From the NCBI GenBank assembly GCA_900539255.1, contig UQBJ01000006.1:1-64000 (forward strand): DNA of 64,000 bases, given 5' to 3'. A program made the translations under genes and the position numbers. The DNA is from an uncultured Campylobacter sp. (GTDB lineage: Bacteria; Campylobacterota; Campylobacteria; Campylobacterales; Campylobacteraceae). Under the pieces are notes generated by a model, which did not search any database, was not told the DNA's origin, and worked only from the letters and a program-made list of their open reading frames with translations. Shown here piece by piece: positions 56,401-64,000 of the stretch (its first letter is position 1; every line of letters starts with the position of its first letter).

Positions 56401-56727
56401 TTATTTATCTTGCTCTTTTATGCCAAATTCAGCGCAAAGTTTGGATAAATCGCTGCTGTTTATCCTGCATTCAAGCTCGGCAACCTTGTCGATAACATTT
56501 TCCAAAACCTTTTTGGTAACCTGCTCGAACTCATCAGCCGTTTCTGAAATGACTTGTATCTTTTCTCTCACCTCGTTGCGGATAGCCACTATGTGCTGTG
56601 CTACGATATTTAAGTCTTGTCGAAGTGCTATCAGCTCTTTGTTTTCTATGTCTTTGCTCTTTTTGATTTGTCGCCAAATGCCATTGCTGTATGTGTCCCA
56701 CTCGTTAGGATAGTGCAAATCTTTCAT
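56401..56727 (-). CDS. Hypothetical coiled-coil protein
   Basis: 108 aa from the second of two ATGs, five bases after GGAGG. Begins MKDLHYPNEWDTYSNGIWRQ, then one long amphipathic helix rich in Glu/Lys/Ile (about 30-85). No signal peptide. The strong ribosome-binding site makes it a likely real gene despite lack of a family. Confidence 0.65.
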   Translation of the reverse strand: MKDLHYPNEWDTYSNGIWRQIKKSKDIENKELIALRQDLNIVAQHIVAIRNEVREKIQVISETADEFEQVTKKVLENVIDKVAELECRINSSDLSKLCAEFGIKEQDK

Positions 56728-56955
56728 CATTTCCTCCGTTTAACCCGCCTTTTGCCTGTGGCAAGGCTTTTTGCTCGCATAAGTGTAGCAAAACAAACTG
56801 AAAATAAGCTGAATTCAAAGCCTCTTTTTTCATCTCAAATCATCATCATTTTAAGCTCATCACCTTTTTTGCGCCATAAATTTAGCTCAATTTTTGCGAC
56901 AAAGGCGCAAATTTTTGCTATACTTGCCCTTTTAAATTCACAAAAAGAGAAAACA

Positions 56956-57666
56956 ATGAGCCTTTCAAACACGGCAAAAAGCCTTTTTAACGCCACAAAA
57001 AATGTTTTTTTAGGGCTAAGTTTAAGCCCAAATTCAACAAAAACGCCCAAAAATTCACATTTAAATTCAAATCAAACGCCCCCACGCTCAAATTCAGCCC
57101 AAATTCAACCCAAAATGCCCTTAAAAGTGCTGATTTTTAGCGCCTTGCTTTTAAGTGGCATTATCGTTTTGGCAAATTTCACCGTGCAGTTTCAAATCCT
57201 TGGCACGCCCCTTACTTTTGGGGCTTTGACTTATCCTTTTAGCTTTTTAGTGCTTGACATTTTAAGCGAAAAATACAGCAAAAAAGAAACCATCAAAGCC
57301 CTTGCTTTTGGGCTTTTGCTTGCCTTTTATCCTTCTTATCTTTCAGCTACGCCGCAAATAGCGCTTGCTTCCATAGCCGCTTTTTGCGTTTCTCAGCCCC
57401 TTGATGTGCTGCTTTTTTTCACATTTAAACGGCTCGCCCCGCGCTTTTGGTGGCTGCGGGGCATTAGCTCTACGCTGATAGCTCAGCTTTTAGACACGCT
57501 CATTTTCTTTACTATCGCCTTTTGGGGCGTTCAAAGCCTTGCAAACTCGCTTGTGATGGCGGTGGCTGATTACAGCATAAAGGCACTTTTGGGCTTTGTC
57601 AATGTGCCGCTTTTTTGGTATTTTGCGATTTATCCCTTGCGAAAAAATTTCAAAACCAAAATTTAA
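56956..57666 (+). CDS. Queuosine-precursor transporter (YhhQ/VUT family)
   Basis: VUT-1-type inner-membrane transporter for a 7-deazaguanine precursor. Family phrases are TYPFSFLVLDILSEKYSKK near residue 92, SQPLDVLLFF, and RGISSTLIAQLLDTLIF near 160. Start at ATG 56956 (GAGAAAACA precedes). A 50-residue polar Asn/Ser/Pro-rich N-terminus precedes the first of about six spans and is unusual. 236 aa. Confidence 0.85.
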   Translation: MSLSNTAKSLFNATKNVFLGLSLSPNSTKTPKNSHLNSNQTPPRSNSAQIQPKMPLKVLIFSALLLSGIIVLANFTVQFQILGTPLTFGALTYPFSFLVLDILSEKYSKKETIKALAFGLLLAFYPSYLSATPQIALASIAAFCVSQPLDVLLFFTFKRLAPRFWWLRGISSTLIAQLLDTLIFFTIAFWGVQSLANSLVMAVADYSIKALLGFVNVPLFWYFAIYPLRKNFKTKI

Positions 57667-57786
57667 ACAAATTCAGCCATTTATAGCCTTAAATTTAGCT
57701 AAAATTCAGCATTTTGGCTGAAAAGTTTGATTATTAACGAAAAAGTGCTAAAATGTTTAAAATTCATTCAAAAAAAGGACACAGCA

Positions 57787-58449
57787 ATGAAAAAGATAAA
57801 AAGCAAAATCGCCCTTGTTCTTGCCCTTGCTTGCTTTACAAGCAGTGCTTTTGGCGAGGAAAGCGGGCTGTTTTTGGGGCTTGGCTTTGGCGCACACGGC
57901 GCAAAACAAAGCATCAGAAGCACCAAGCTACTTGATGAAAACGGCTTGAAAATCAGAGCTATGCAAAGTGTTACCGACTTTGGCGGGGCGTATTACTTTG
58001 GCTACAAGCACATTTTTGACGAGCATTCGGGCTTGCGCGTGTATCTAAACTCTGAAAGCAACAATGTCGAAGTGGAGAAATCAAACGGCGAAAGCGCCAT
58101 AAGAAGCTACAATATCTTCGGGCTTGGAGTGGATTATCTCTTTAACATAATCCCAAATTTTGGGCTTTTCGTGGGGATAAATTCTGCTGCTATCTCGTGG
58201 GATAAGGAAATTTGGAGCTTGGACTGGGAAAATGACGAGCAAGAGTATCGTGGCTATGTCGCCGCTCAAATGGGACTTAGGGGCATTTTTGGCGAGAAAA
58301 AACGCCACGCTGTCGAGCTTTTTGGCAAGATACCTTTCACTAAAACTACTTTCAAATACCAAGAAGCAGGCGTAACTGTTGTGGAAATGATTTTGAAACA
58401 AACATATAATGTAGGTTTGCGCTATATCTACACTTTTTCGATGGACTGA
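57787..58449 (+). CDS. Outer-membrane beta-barrel protein
   Basis: 220 aa from ATG 57787 (AAGGACACAGCA precedes). A signal peptide (MKKIKSKIALVLALACFTSSAFG) leads into alternating beta strands (GLFLGLGFG, GGAYYFGYKH) and ends NVGLRYIYTFSMD. The terminal strand resembles the partial protein at 63641 (GVRYIYSF), so they are paralogues. Small eight-stranded Helicobacter/Campylobacter-type porin-like barrel; ligand unknown. Confidence 0.75.
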   Translation: MKKIKSKIALVLALACFTSSAFGEESGLFLGLGFGAHGAKQSIRSTKLLDENGLKIRAMQSVTDFGGAYYFGYKHIFDEHSGLRVYLNSESNNVEVEKSNGESAIRSYNIFGLGVDYLFNIIPNFGLFVGINSAAISWDKEIWSLDWENDEQEYRGYVAAQMGLRGIFGEKKRHAVELFGKIPFTKTTFKYQEAGVTVVEMILKQTYNVGLRYIYTFSMD

Positions 58450-58635
58450 ATTTAGAAAGTATGGTGGCATTTGCTTGCCACCGCAAGCGCAAATGTGCCA
58501 TTTTGTCAATGCAAGCACAGCAAACTCCATAAATTTAAATGTTCATTTAAAAGCAAATTTTGCGCCATTACCGTATAAAAACTTCATCTAAAATTAAAGT
58601 AGGGCGAATTTTAAGACATTTTTGACAAAACCTTT

Positions 58636-58809
58636 GTCATTTTGAGCGGAGTGCGTTAGCATAAAGCGACCCAACAGGTTGCAAGGCGTAGCCGCAGCAA
58701 AAAAATCCACACCACTGCTGTCATTTTGAGCCTTTGTAAAAGGCGAAAAATCCAAAGAAATTTAAGATACACTTTGAATTTATGGATACTTCGCTACGCT
58801 CAGTATGAC
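58636..58809. repeat. Palindromic repeat cluster 3
   Basis: Copies at 58636-58709 (long form containing GCGACCCAACAGGTTG and GGCGTAGCC hairpins), 58720-58754 (GCCTTT/AAAGGC inner stem) and inverted 58782-58809 (GTCATACTGAGC subfamily). Same family as 31776-31938 and 49256-49393. The surrounding 600 bases hold no gene. Confidence 0.8.
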
Positions 58810-59047
58810 AAGAAATGGCAAAGTATGATAAGACAAATCAGTATGACAAGAAAATAACCTAATATGACAAATTTTAGAACTTTACGCTTTGTTTTAGGCA
58901 AAGATTGCTTTATTTTTGCGACTTGCCACACAAAAACTCGCTTGCGCTTGTGTTTTTTACAACGACAAAGTGGCACATTTTAAAAACGGCTTACAACAAT
59001 AGCGTTCATTTTGCCTTTAAATTTCACAAACCAAAAGTTACTAAAAC

Positions 59048-60424
59048 TCACAAAAACAGCCACCAATACCACACCGAAAAAGCCGTGATAAGCCCCACAC
59101 CAACGACACTTAAAACAAAGCCGAATTTCATCATATCAGCCACTTTTATGCCGCCTTGATTGAAAACGATGGCGTTTGGGGGCGTGGAAATGGGTATCAT
59201 AAAAGAAAAACTCGCGCAAATCGTAACGAGCAGCATTACAAGCAGCCTGTGCGTGTCGTCCAAAAAGCTAGCAGTAGCGACATTTACCACAGGCAAGATG
59301 ATGGCTATGAGCGCGGTAGTGGATAAAAGGCTTGTCGCCACGATGACGCAGCAGCAAGCGATGAAAACAAAAACGATAAAAGGCAGGTCCTTAAAAAGCG
59401 CAAAAAACTTCTCAAAAGCCCCGCCAAGCTCGGCTTGCGAAAACGCCATCGCTATGCAAAAACTCGCCCCAAAAAGAAAAATCAGCTCGTAAGGTATGGA
59501 TTTGCTGTCGTCCCAAGTGAGAAAACCGAGCTTTGGCACAAACATAAGCAGTCCAAAAGCCAGCAAAATCACATTTTCGTTCAACCCCAAACCGCTGTAA
59601 AATGGGCGGATAGGTGAATTGATAAAGAGTAAAAAGAGCAAAAGCCCCAAAAACACAAGCAAGCGTTTATGCTCGCTCGTAAGCTGCACCTCGTCAAACT
59701 CGTGCAAATCAAGCTTGTAGTCTTTTGTCTTGTAAGCTAAAATTTTTATCATCGCTAAAAGCATCAAAAGCGTGAGCGGCAGCATCATAAAAATCCAAGT
59801 GGTAAAGCTGATAGCGGGCATTTTGAGGCTCTCTAAAAAACCCAAAAAGATGAGGTTCGGCGGGCTTGAAATGGGCGTTGTTATCCCGCTAATGCTGGCA
59901 GCAAAGGCGATAGCGAGCAAAAAGCGCGTGCGTAAAAACGGCTCTTTGGAAAGGCTCATCGCCACAGGCAGCAAGAGTAAAGCCACAGTGGAATTTGAAA
60001 GCGCAGAGCCTAAAATCACGCAGGCAAAGCCAAGTGCGGCTATCGCGCCTTGTGGATTTTTGGGAAATTTGCTTAAAAAAGTTTTTGCGATGAGCCTGTG
60101 AAGCCCGATTTTTTCGGTAGCTGCTGCTATCATAAAACCACCCAAAAACAGATAAACTATGGGATTTGCGTAGTTTGAAGTGGCACTTTTGGTGTCTAAA
60201 ATCTCAAAACTAGGAAATAAAATGATAGGCAGCAAGGACACAACGCCCATAGGCAGGGCGCGGTTCGTCCATAAAGTAACCAAAAGCGCAATGATAGCGA
60301 GCAAAATGGAGACTTTAAGCGAGGCGTTTAAGTAAAAAAGGCTTATGCAGGCGACTATGAGGGCGAGCATTAGGGCGATGAAAATCCCTACAAAAGTCCT
60401 TGCCGCTGGACTTTTGATGAGCAT
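59048..60424 (-). CDS. DASS-family anion/dicarboxylate:sodium symporter
   Basis: About 458 aa from ATG 60424 (AGGCGG upstream). SLC13/DASS pattern with about 11 spans and paired SNT-like hairpins: ALSNSTVALLLLP near residue 140 and LLSTTALIAIILP near 380, with ISSPPNLIFLG and ISTPPNAIVF. Substrate may be succinate, citrate-like or sulfate; it cannot be told. Confidence 0.88.
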   Translation of the reverse strand: MLIKSPAARTFVGIFIALMLALIVACISLFYLNASLKVSILLAIIALLVTLWTNRALPMGVVSLLPIILFPSFEILDTKSATSNYANPIVYLFLGGFMIAAATEKIGLHRLIAKTFLSKFPKNPQGAIAALGFACVILGSALSNSTVALLLLPVAMSLSKEPFLRTRFLLAIAFAASISGITTPISSPPNLIFLGFLESLKMPAISFTTWIFMMLPLTLLMLLAMIKILAYKTKDYKLDLHEFDEVQLTSEHKRLLVFLGLLLFLLFINSPIRPFYSGLGLNENVILLAFGLLMFVPKLGFLTWDDSKSIPYELIFLFGASFCIAMAFSQAELGGAFEKFFALFKDLPFIVFVFIACCCVIVATSLLSTTALIAIILPVVNVATASFLDDTHRLLVMLLVTICASFSFMIPISTPPNAIVFNQGGIKVADMMKFGFVLSVVGVGLITAFSVWYWWLFL

Positions 60425-61068
60425 TTTTGACCGCCTGAGCCTTATTTTCTCCACTTTGAAACGCCTTTACGCTGAAATTTGGCGTGCATTGTAGCATAAA
60501 TAAGTATCATTATGGCTGCGATAATGAAAAAATTTGCCTTTTTGCTTGAAAATTTAAATTCTTGCGGATTTTTCAAGACTTTGGGCGAATTTTGAGCTAG
60601 AATTTTGCTTAAATTTGAGTTAAATTTGGCTTAAAATTTTAATTTAATTTTAGCTTAAATTTTGAGTTAAATTTTAAGTTAAAATTTTGTAGTTTAAAAA
60701 ATTTAAGCTGAATTTTAGTTTGAATTTATTTTAACTTTTACACTGAATTTTAGCTTAAATTTGCTTTAAAATTTAGCTTGATTTGAGTTTAAATTTTTTG
60801 ATGAATGTTTGGGCTAAATTTAACTTAAAATTTGATGAATTTTTGATGAAATTTTGAGTAAATTTGCTTGCTTTTGTTTTACAATAATTTAAATTTTAAG
60901 CCCTTTGTCGCCTTTTTCAAGCCTTATAAAAAAATTAAAAAGTGGAGCAAACCTTGCCTCATCGCAAGCAAATTTGCAAAAATTTGCACGACAACTGATT
61001 TTATCTTTTTAAGCGACAAAAATCTTGCATCACGGCGATTTGGAGCAAAGTGTGTTTGGAGTGAAAAA
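60425..61068. other. AT-rich spacer with TTAAATTT words
   Basis: About 640 bases; 60600-60870 are almost entirely TTAAATTTTGAGTTAAATTT-type runs in irregular tandem, with no credible gene. A frame at 60868-61110 is spurious because its end is antisense tRNA. Confidence 0.6.
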
Positions 61069-61143
61069 TGGCTCCGGATGCAGGATTCGAACCTGCGACC
61101 AAGCGGTTAACAGCCGCCTACTCTACCGCTGAGCTAATCCGGA
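61069..61143 (-). tRNA. tRNA-Asn(GUU)
   Basis: Acceptor TCCGGAT/ATCCGGA, D-arm GCTC..GAGT, anticodon stem GGCGG/CCGCT with loop CTGTTAA (anticodon GTT), T-arm GCAGG TTCGAAT CCTGC. Discriminator G and encoded CCA (61071-61069), then five T as terminator. Promoter at 61211-61206. Confidence 0.95.
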
Positions 61144-61205
61144 ATGCTTAAAAGCCTTTGGGCTTGCAAAAACACCAAAAGCTATGCCTTAAAAACAAAG
61201 AAGTG

Positions 61206-61211
61206 ATTATA
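61206..61211 (-). promoter_or_regulatory. -10 box of tRNA-Asn
   Basis: Minus-strand TATAAT (GACTATAATC) some 60 bases upstream of the mature 5' end. Confidence 0.55.
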
Positions 61212-61269
61212 GTCAAAAACCAAGCTTTTGTCAAGGCTTATCAACTCTAACCCGCACTTTGTCTTGTGA

Positions 61270-61329
61270 AAATGGCGGACAGAGAGTAGTTCTCACTATA
61301 CCGATGAAACTACCGATAGACCGCCATTT
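61270..61329. other. Long hairpin with symmetric internal loop upstream of tRNA-Asn
   Basis: AAATGGCGG 61270-61278 pairs perfectly with CCGCCATTT 61321-61329, and inside it GTAGTT 61286-61291 with AACTAC 61308-61313. Between them is a 7/7 internal loop (ACAGAGA over CGATAGA). GCGGACAG matches element A at 31369. No T-tail, so a simple terminator is unlikely. Confidence 0.45.
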
Positions 61330-61349
61330 GAAAAAGCTATTTTCAAAAG

Positions 61350-61396
61350 TTAGGAAAGAAGTTAGGACACGGAAATCCCCTTATTTACTTTCCTAA
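61350..61396. other. 9-bp closed-stem element
   Basis: TTAGGAAAG 61350-61358 pairs with CTTTCCTAA 61388-61396 around 29 bases; could be the terminator region of the minus-strand gene at 61442 or a second small RNA-like unit beside the hairpin at 61270. Confidence 0.4.
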
Positions 61397-61441
61397 AATT
61401 TATAAGAAATTGTAGCAAAAATTTTTAAATTTTCTTACATT

Positions 61442-61696
61442 TTACGAAAAATTTTTCATTTTATCCGCAAAATCTGTCTTAAACAAATTTTTCACAGCTA
61501 TTTGTATCAAAGTGGCAAATTTTTCACTTTCATTCAGCTTGTCATCAAATTCATCAACATAAAGCGGTAGCATCATCTCTATGCGTTTGATTGTCTCAAT
61601 ATCAAAGGAAAGTCGCTTTGTTGTCAAAAGTGTCTTTTTAGAGCCATTTAGCTCCAAAACAGCACCTTTGACTTTTTCATCTAAGTTTTCTGCCAT
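61442..61696 (-). CDS. Small RHH-like protein of unknown function
   Basis: 84 aa from ATG 61696 with AAGGAG eight bases upstream. TTKRLSFDIETIKRIEMML and the following helix (FATLIQIAVKNLF) resemble a ribbon-helix-helix fold, so a DNA-binding regulator or antitoxin is possible. It faces away from the recombinase gene across an inverted repeat. Not firmly recognised. Confidence 0.5.
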   Translation of the reverse strand: MAENLDEKVKGAVLELNGSKKTLLTTKRLSFDIETIKRIEMMLPLYVDEFDDKLNESEKFATLIQIAVKNLFKTDFADKMKNFS

Positions 61697-61718
61697 TTTT
61701 GCTCCTTACATTAAAAAA

Positions 61719-61754
61719 TTGACAAATTCTATCATAACTTGGTAAATTTGTCAA
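61719..61754. repeat. Inverted repeat between divergent genes
   Basis: TTGACAAATT 61719-61728 and AATTTGTCAA 61745-61754 are perfect 10-base arms with a 16-base spacer, located between the RHH-like gene and the recombinase. Possible operator or recombination site. Confidence 0.7.
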
Positions 61755-61857
61755 ATATATTAACTAATCTATGATAAAATTTTATTTATATAACATAACT
61801 TAATGCTCCAATAAGGGCATTAAATTTTATATTTCGACATAAAGTAAGGGTAAAAAA

Positions 61858-61883
61858 TATAACATACTAGCAAGTATGTTATA
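61858..61883. repeat. Palindrome with 6-bp spacer just before the recombinase
   Basis: TATAACATAC, spacer TAGCAA, GTATGTTATA: two perfect 10-base arms with a 6-base centre. A half-site TATAACATAA also occurs at 61789-61798. The palindrome contains an in-frame ATG (61876) but the ribosome-binding site favours the ATG at 61903. Confidence 0.8.
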
Positions 61884-61902
61884 CAAAATGGAGAATTTTG
61901 CT

Positions 61903-62862
61903 ATGAAATTGACAAAAAACGACTTAATCGGCGATTTACAAGCTTGGGCTAAGGCATACTTTTTGCACATAAACACACTTAACTACTCAAAAAATACAAT
62001 TTTGCTGTATAAGAGAGTAATTTTGACATTTATAGAGTATAACAGGGCTTTTTTGGACGAAATGGGCATTAAGGACATAAAAACGACACATATCGTGGCT
62101 TACTTGCAATTTTTGGACGAAAAGGCGTGTAAGAGCGAAAATCGGCTAAAAAACCGAGTTAGCCTATCAAAATCAAGTAAAAGTGCATATATTAAGGTTA
62201 TCCGCTCATTTTTTGCTTTTATCACGGAAAACAACGATGAAAATCATACTTTTGACTTTGCCTTTAAAAAAATTCGCATCGATAACTCAAAAAGAGAGGA
62301 AAAGATTGTGTATCTTAACGAAGATGAAATTTTTAGGCTGTGTGAATTTATCGAAAGGCAAAAGGGCAAAAAGAGAGATTACAACTCATATCGCAATGCC
62401 TTGCTCATCAAGCTAATGTTGCACGCAGGGCTTAGAATTTCAGAGGCTTTGGGCGTGAAATTGAAAGATTTTAAAGAGCAAGATGAAATTTTGTGCATAA
62501 AGATTTTTGCAAAGGGCGGAAAAGAACAAAATGCTTATATAGATAAAGCAAAGATAGATGATGAGCTTGACTATTTTAGCAACACGGCACAATTAAGCCC
62601 TGATGAGCTTATAATGAAAACACAACACGGCACAGCACTTAACCGCACAAGTGCTTTTATCATTATCAATAGAATTTACGCAAAGGCTTTGATTGAAAAA
62701 CGAGGATTGCATCTTTTAAGACATACGCTAGCAATGAGACTTACACAAAAGGGCGTGAGCGTGCTTGTCATTCAAAAGATACTCAGACATTCAAACATTA
62801 ACACCACAACAATCTATGCAAAGGCTACTCCACAAGATATAGCAAATGTTTTGGTTGGGTAG
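61903..62862 (+). CDS. Tyrosine recombinase, XerH-like
   Basis: 319 aa from ATG 61903, with GGAG nine bases upstream. An N-terminal SAM-like core-binding domain (about 1-110) precedes a catalytic domain with Arg in HAGLRISEAL, His-x-x-Arg in HLLRHTLAMRL, His in ILRHSNI and Tyr in TTTIYAKAT. Size and order resemble the Campylobacter single-recombinase XerH that resolves chromosome dimers at a difH site; a mobile-element integrase cannot be excluded given HicAB next to it. Confidence 0.85.
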   Translation: MKLTKNDLIGDLQAWAKAYFLHINTLNYSKNTILLYKRVILTFIEYNRAFLDEMGIKDIKTTHIVAYLQFLDEKACKSENRLKNRVSLSKSSKSAYIKVIRSFFAFITENNDENHTFDFAFKKIRIDNSKREEKIVYLNEDEIFRLCEFIERQKGKKRDYNSYRNALLIKLMLHAGLRISEALGVKLKDFKEQDEILCIKIFAKGGKEQNAYIDKAKIDDELDYFSNTAQLSPDELIMKTQHGTALNRTSAFIIINRIYAKALIEKRGLHLLRHTLAMRLTQKGVSVLVIQKILRHSNINTTTIYAKATPQDIANVLVG

Positions 62863-62886
62863 AAAAAATTTGCAAAAATAGCCTAT

Positions 62887-63249
62887 TTATAAGGTTTTCA
62901 TAAATTGCTTTGCGCTCAATGCCAAAAAAGCTGACTTTGAAATGCCAAGAGAATTTGCATAATGTGTTATTTCGTTTATTAAACTCTCTTTCATTGTTAT
63001 ATTTATGGGCTTTGCGTTATCCTTAATCAATGTTGGTTCAGGTATATAGTCCTTTGATTTAAGCATACTTTCTATGAGACTAGGAAAAGCGGCTTTTAAA
63101 TCCTTTATAGCCTCAGCCTCGCTCGCTCCTGTGCCAAAAAGCACGGCTTTATCCTCAAATTCTTTAAATTTAGCCATAAATCCCCCCTCATTGTCGCTAA
63201 AAACAATGATTTCGTAAGGTAAATTCAAATAATACTGCACATTTTTCAT
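62887..63249 (-). CDS. hicB: HicB-family antitoxin
   Basis: 120 aa. The N-terminal part is the HicB partial RNase H-like fold (YEIIVFSDNEGGFMAKFKEFEDKAVLFGTG.. SEAEAIKDL). The C-terminal helix set (NITMKESLINEITHYANSLGISKSAFLALSAKQFM) looks like an RHH DNA-binding domain, enabling autoregulation. Three bases after hicA stop. Confidence 0.9.
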   Translation of the reverse strand: MKNVQYYLNLPYEIIVFSDNEGGFMAKFKEFEDKAVLFGTGASEAEAIKDLKAAFPSLIESMLKSKDYIPEPTLIKDNAKPINITMKESLINEITHYANSLGISKSAFLALSAKQFMKTL

Positions 63250-63252
63250 TAT

Positions 63253-63480
63253 TTACTCCTTAACAATAGCTTTTAAAACAGCCTTAGTATAAACGGCATT
63301 CATCGGCTTTTTCAAAGGCAAGGTAATATGCTTTGCCCCAGCCTTTGCAAAGGTATGGTGCGAACCCTTTTTAGAGTTTAGCTTATAGCCGTTTAATTCA
63401 AGCAATTTTTTCAAATCCTCAAAACTAGCGTTTTTGGGATTATTTTTTAATTTCTGCTCTAATTTTTCTTTAATGCTCAT
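63253..63480 (-). CDS. hicA: HicA-family mRNA interferase toxin
   Basis: 75 aa, dsRBD-like fold with the catalytic His in KKGSHHTFAK near residue 40. The promoter is on the minus strand at 63492-63487 and the start codon seems to be the first transcribed base. The order toxin then antitoxin is usual for HicAB. Confidence 0.92.
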   Translation of the reverse strand: MSIKEKLEQKLKNNPKNASFEDLKKLLELNGYKLNSKKGSHHTFAKAGAKHITLPLKKPMNAVYTKAVLKAIVKE

Positions 63481-63486
63481 ATTTAT

Positions 63487-63492
63487 ATTATA
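63487..63492 (-). promoter_or_regulatory. -10 box of hicAB, leaderless
   Basis: TATAAT then six bases (ATAAAT) then ATG 63480, the same spacing as at 27424-27436. Confidence 0.6.
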
Positions 63493-63640
63493 CCATAAAA
63501 CTATTTATATTAAGCATAAGTTTGATAAAAAATAAAATTTTGAATGTAAGTGATGGGTATTTTTGATGATAGAAATTCACAAAAGTCCGTTAAAAAGGCT
63601 TTTTGAGTAAAATAGAGCGTGAAATTCACGCTCTATTTCG

Positions 63641-64000
63641 TCAAAACGAATAAATGTAGCGCACACCTACTTCAAGTGGTTGGCTATTTTTGAAAGTAAA
63701 ATCTCGTGCAACAACCTTTTCGTGTTCGCTCAAACCAATACGAGCAAAGCCTTCCAAAGAATGCTTTTCGCTCAAAAGATACCTTGCACCAAGATTGATG
63801 GCATAGTCAAAACCTGTTTCTGCTGTGCTTGCAATATAGCTTGCAAAGCCTAAACCTAGTCCAGCAAATACGCCAAAGTTTTTGTCATCGCCAAAAGGCA
63901 GATTATACAACGCATCGACATTTATGTCGGTAGTATTGTAGCTGTTGCCTCTGCTGTATTTAGCGTAATATCGCAAGCCAAATTCAGGCGTGAAAAATTG
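63641..64000 (-). CDS. Outer-membrane barrel protein, 5' end beyond window
   Basis: The last 119 codons or so of a barrel protein; the frame is open to the window edge. It has alternating strands (FGVFAGLGLGF, GFARIGLS) and ends LEVGVRYIYSF, like the protein at 57787. No signal peptide visible because the start is outside. Confidence 0.75.
   Translation of the reverse strand, partial: QFFTPEFGLRYYAKYSRGNSYNTTDINVDALYNLPFGDDKNFGVFAGLGLGFASYIASTAETGFDYAINLGARYLLSEKHSLEGFARIGLSEHEKVVARDFTFKNSQPLEVGVRYIYSF

Noticed and set aside
60868..61110. Open frame ending in the peptide MQDSNLRPSG
   Set aside because: The end is the antisense of tRNA-Asn, a well-known source of spurious proteins; upstream part is AT-rich spacer.
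61270..61329. Hammerhead-type ribozyme (CGATGAAAC)
   Set aside because: The conserved CUGANGA core and the cleavage-site helix are not in place; only part of the sequence resembles it.

Overview
The window looks like a chromosome segment of a Campylobacter-type epsilonproteobacterium (Campylobacterota). The evidence is a low-GC, lysine-rich gene set whose gene order repeatedly matches Campylobacter jejuni as I remember it: the ptm legionaminate block, era followed by two membrane proteins, an ABC permease-secA-lolA cluster, guaA/purD, a cca-purU block, the iron-uptake permease operon, ppiD-ftsA-ftsZ, and pdxJ-pdxA. G homopolymer tracts of the phase-variation type, extended -10 boxes (TATAAT) with weak -35 regions, and tightly overlapping genes fit the same group. 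The species cannot be named from this window.

Layout. 1-6856: flagellar legionaminic-acid operon (ptmG, legI, legG, ptmE, ptmF, ptmB, ptmA) with start-stop overlaps throughout; ptmG is frameshifted by a G10 tract and read here as phase-OFF. 6857-8130: a non-coding hotspot with a possible type I toxin-antitoxin pair (41-codon ORF plus antisense RNA), a promoter-driven tRNA-like RNA, further hairpins and a dispersed short repeat. 8131-9960: a BspA/DUF285 gene broken by one in-frame TGA. 10159-17542: era, two GspL/GspM-like genes, a LolC-like permease, secA and lolA. 17854-29722: PiT phosphate transporter, lptD, an RDD protein, purD, a probable 6S RNA, guaA, a small lipoprotein, a DciA-size hypothetical gene and uvrC.

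29826-32067: a vWA/TROVE-like (Ro60-like) gene, followed directly by tandem closed-stem elements that share a motif, an arrangement like bacterial Ro-Y RNA loci, and then a cluster of palindromic repeats. 32068-34589: purU, cca, a CiaD-position gene and a TPR protein. 35013-40484: a six-gene iron-uptake/thioredoxin operon matching Cj1660-Cj1665, with no P19 or Ftr1 gene in front of it. 40587-42300: two orphan genes and an FMN-type protein. 42482-47515: putP and putA for proline use. 47925-49987: a CinA-type gene and about 1 kb of repeats.

49988-56395: ftsZ, ftsA and ppiD on the minus strand, then pdxJ-pdxA. 56401-60424: a hypothetical gene, a queuosine-precursor transporter, an outer-membrane barrel, repeats and a DASS transporter. 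61069-64000: tRNA-Asn, hairpins, an RHH-like small gene, a tyrosine recombinase flanked by palindromes, HicA/HicB, and a truncated second outer-membrane barrel.

Most genes are core metabolism, envelope biogenesis and division. The accessory interest lies in four places: the 6.9-8.1 kb hotspot, the TROVE-like locus near 31.4 kb, the covarying palindromic repeats (31.8, 49.3 and 58.7 kb), and the recombinase/HicAB end. All RNA structures were paired by eye; no search or folding program was run.
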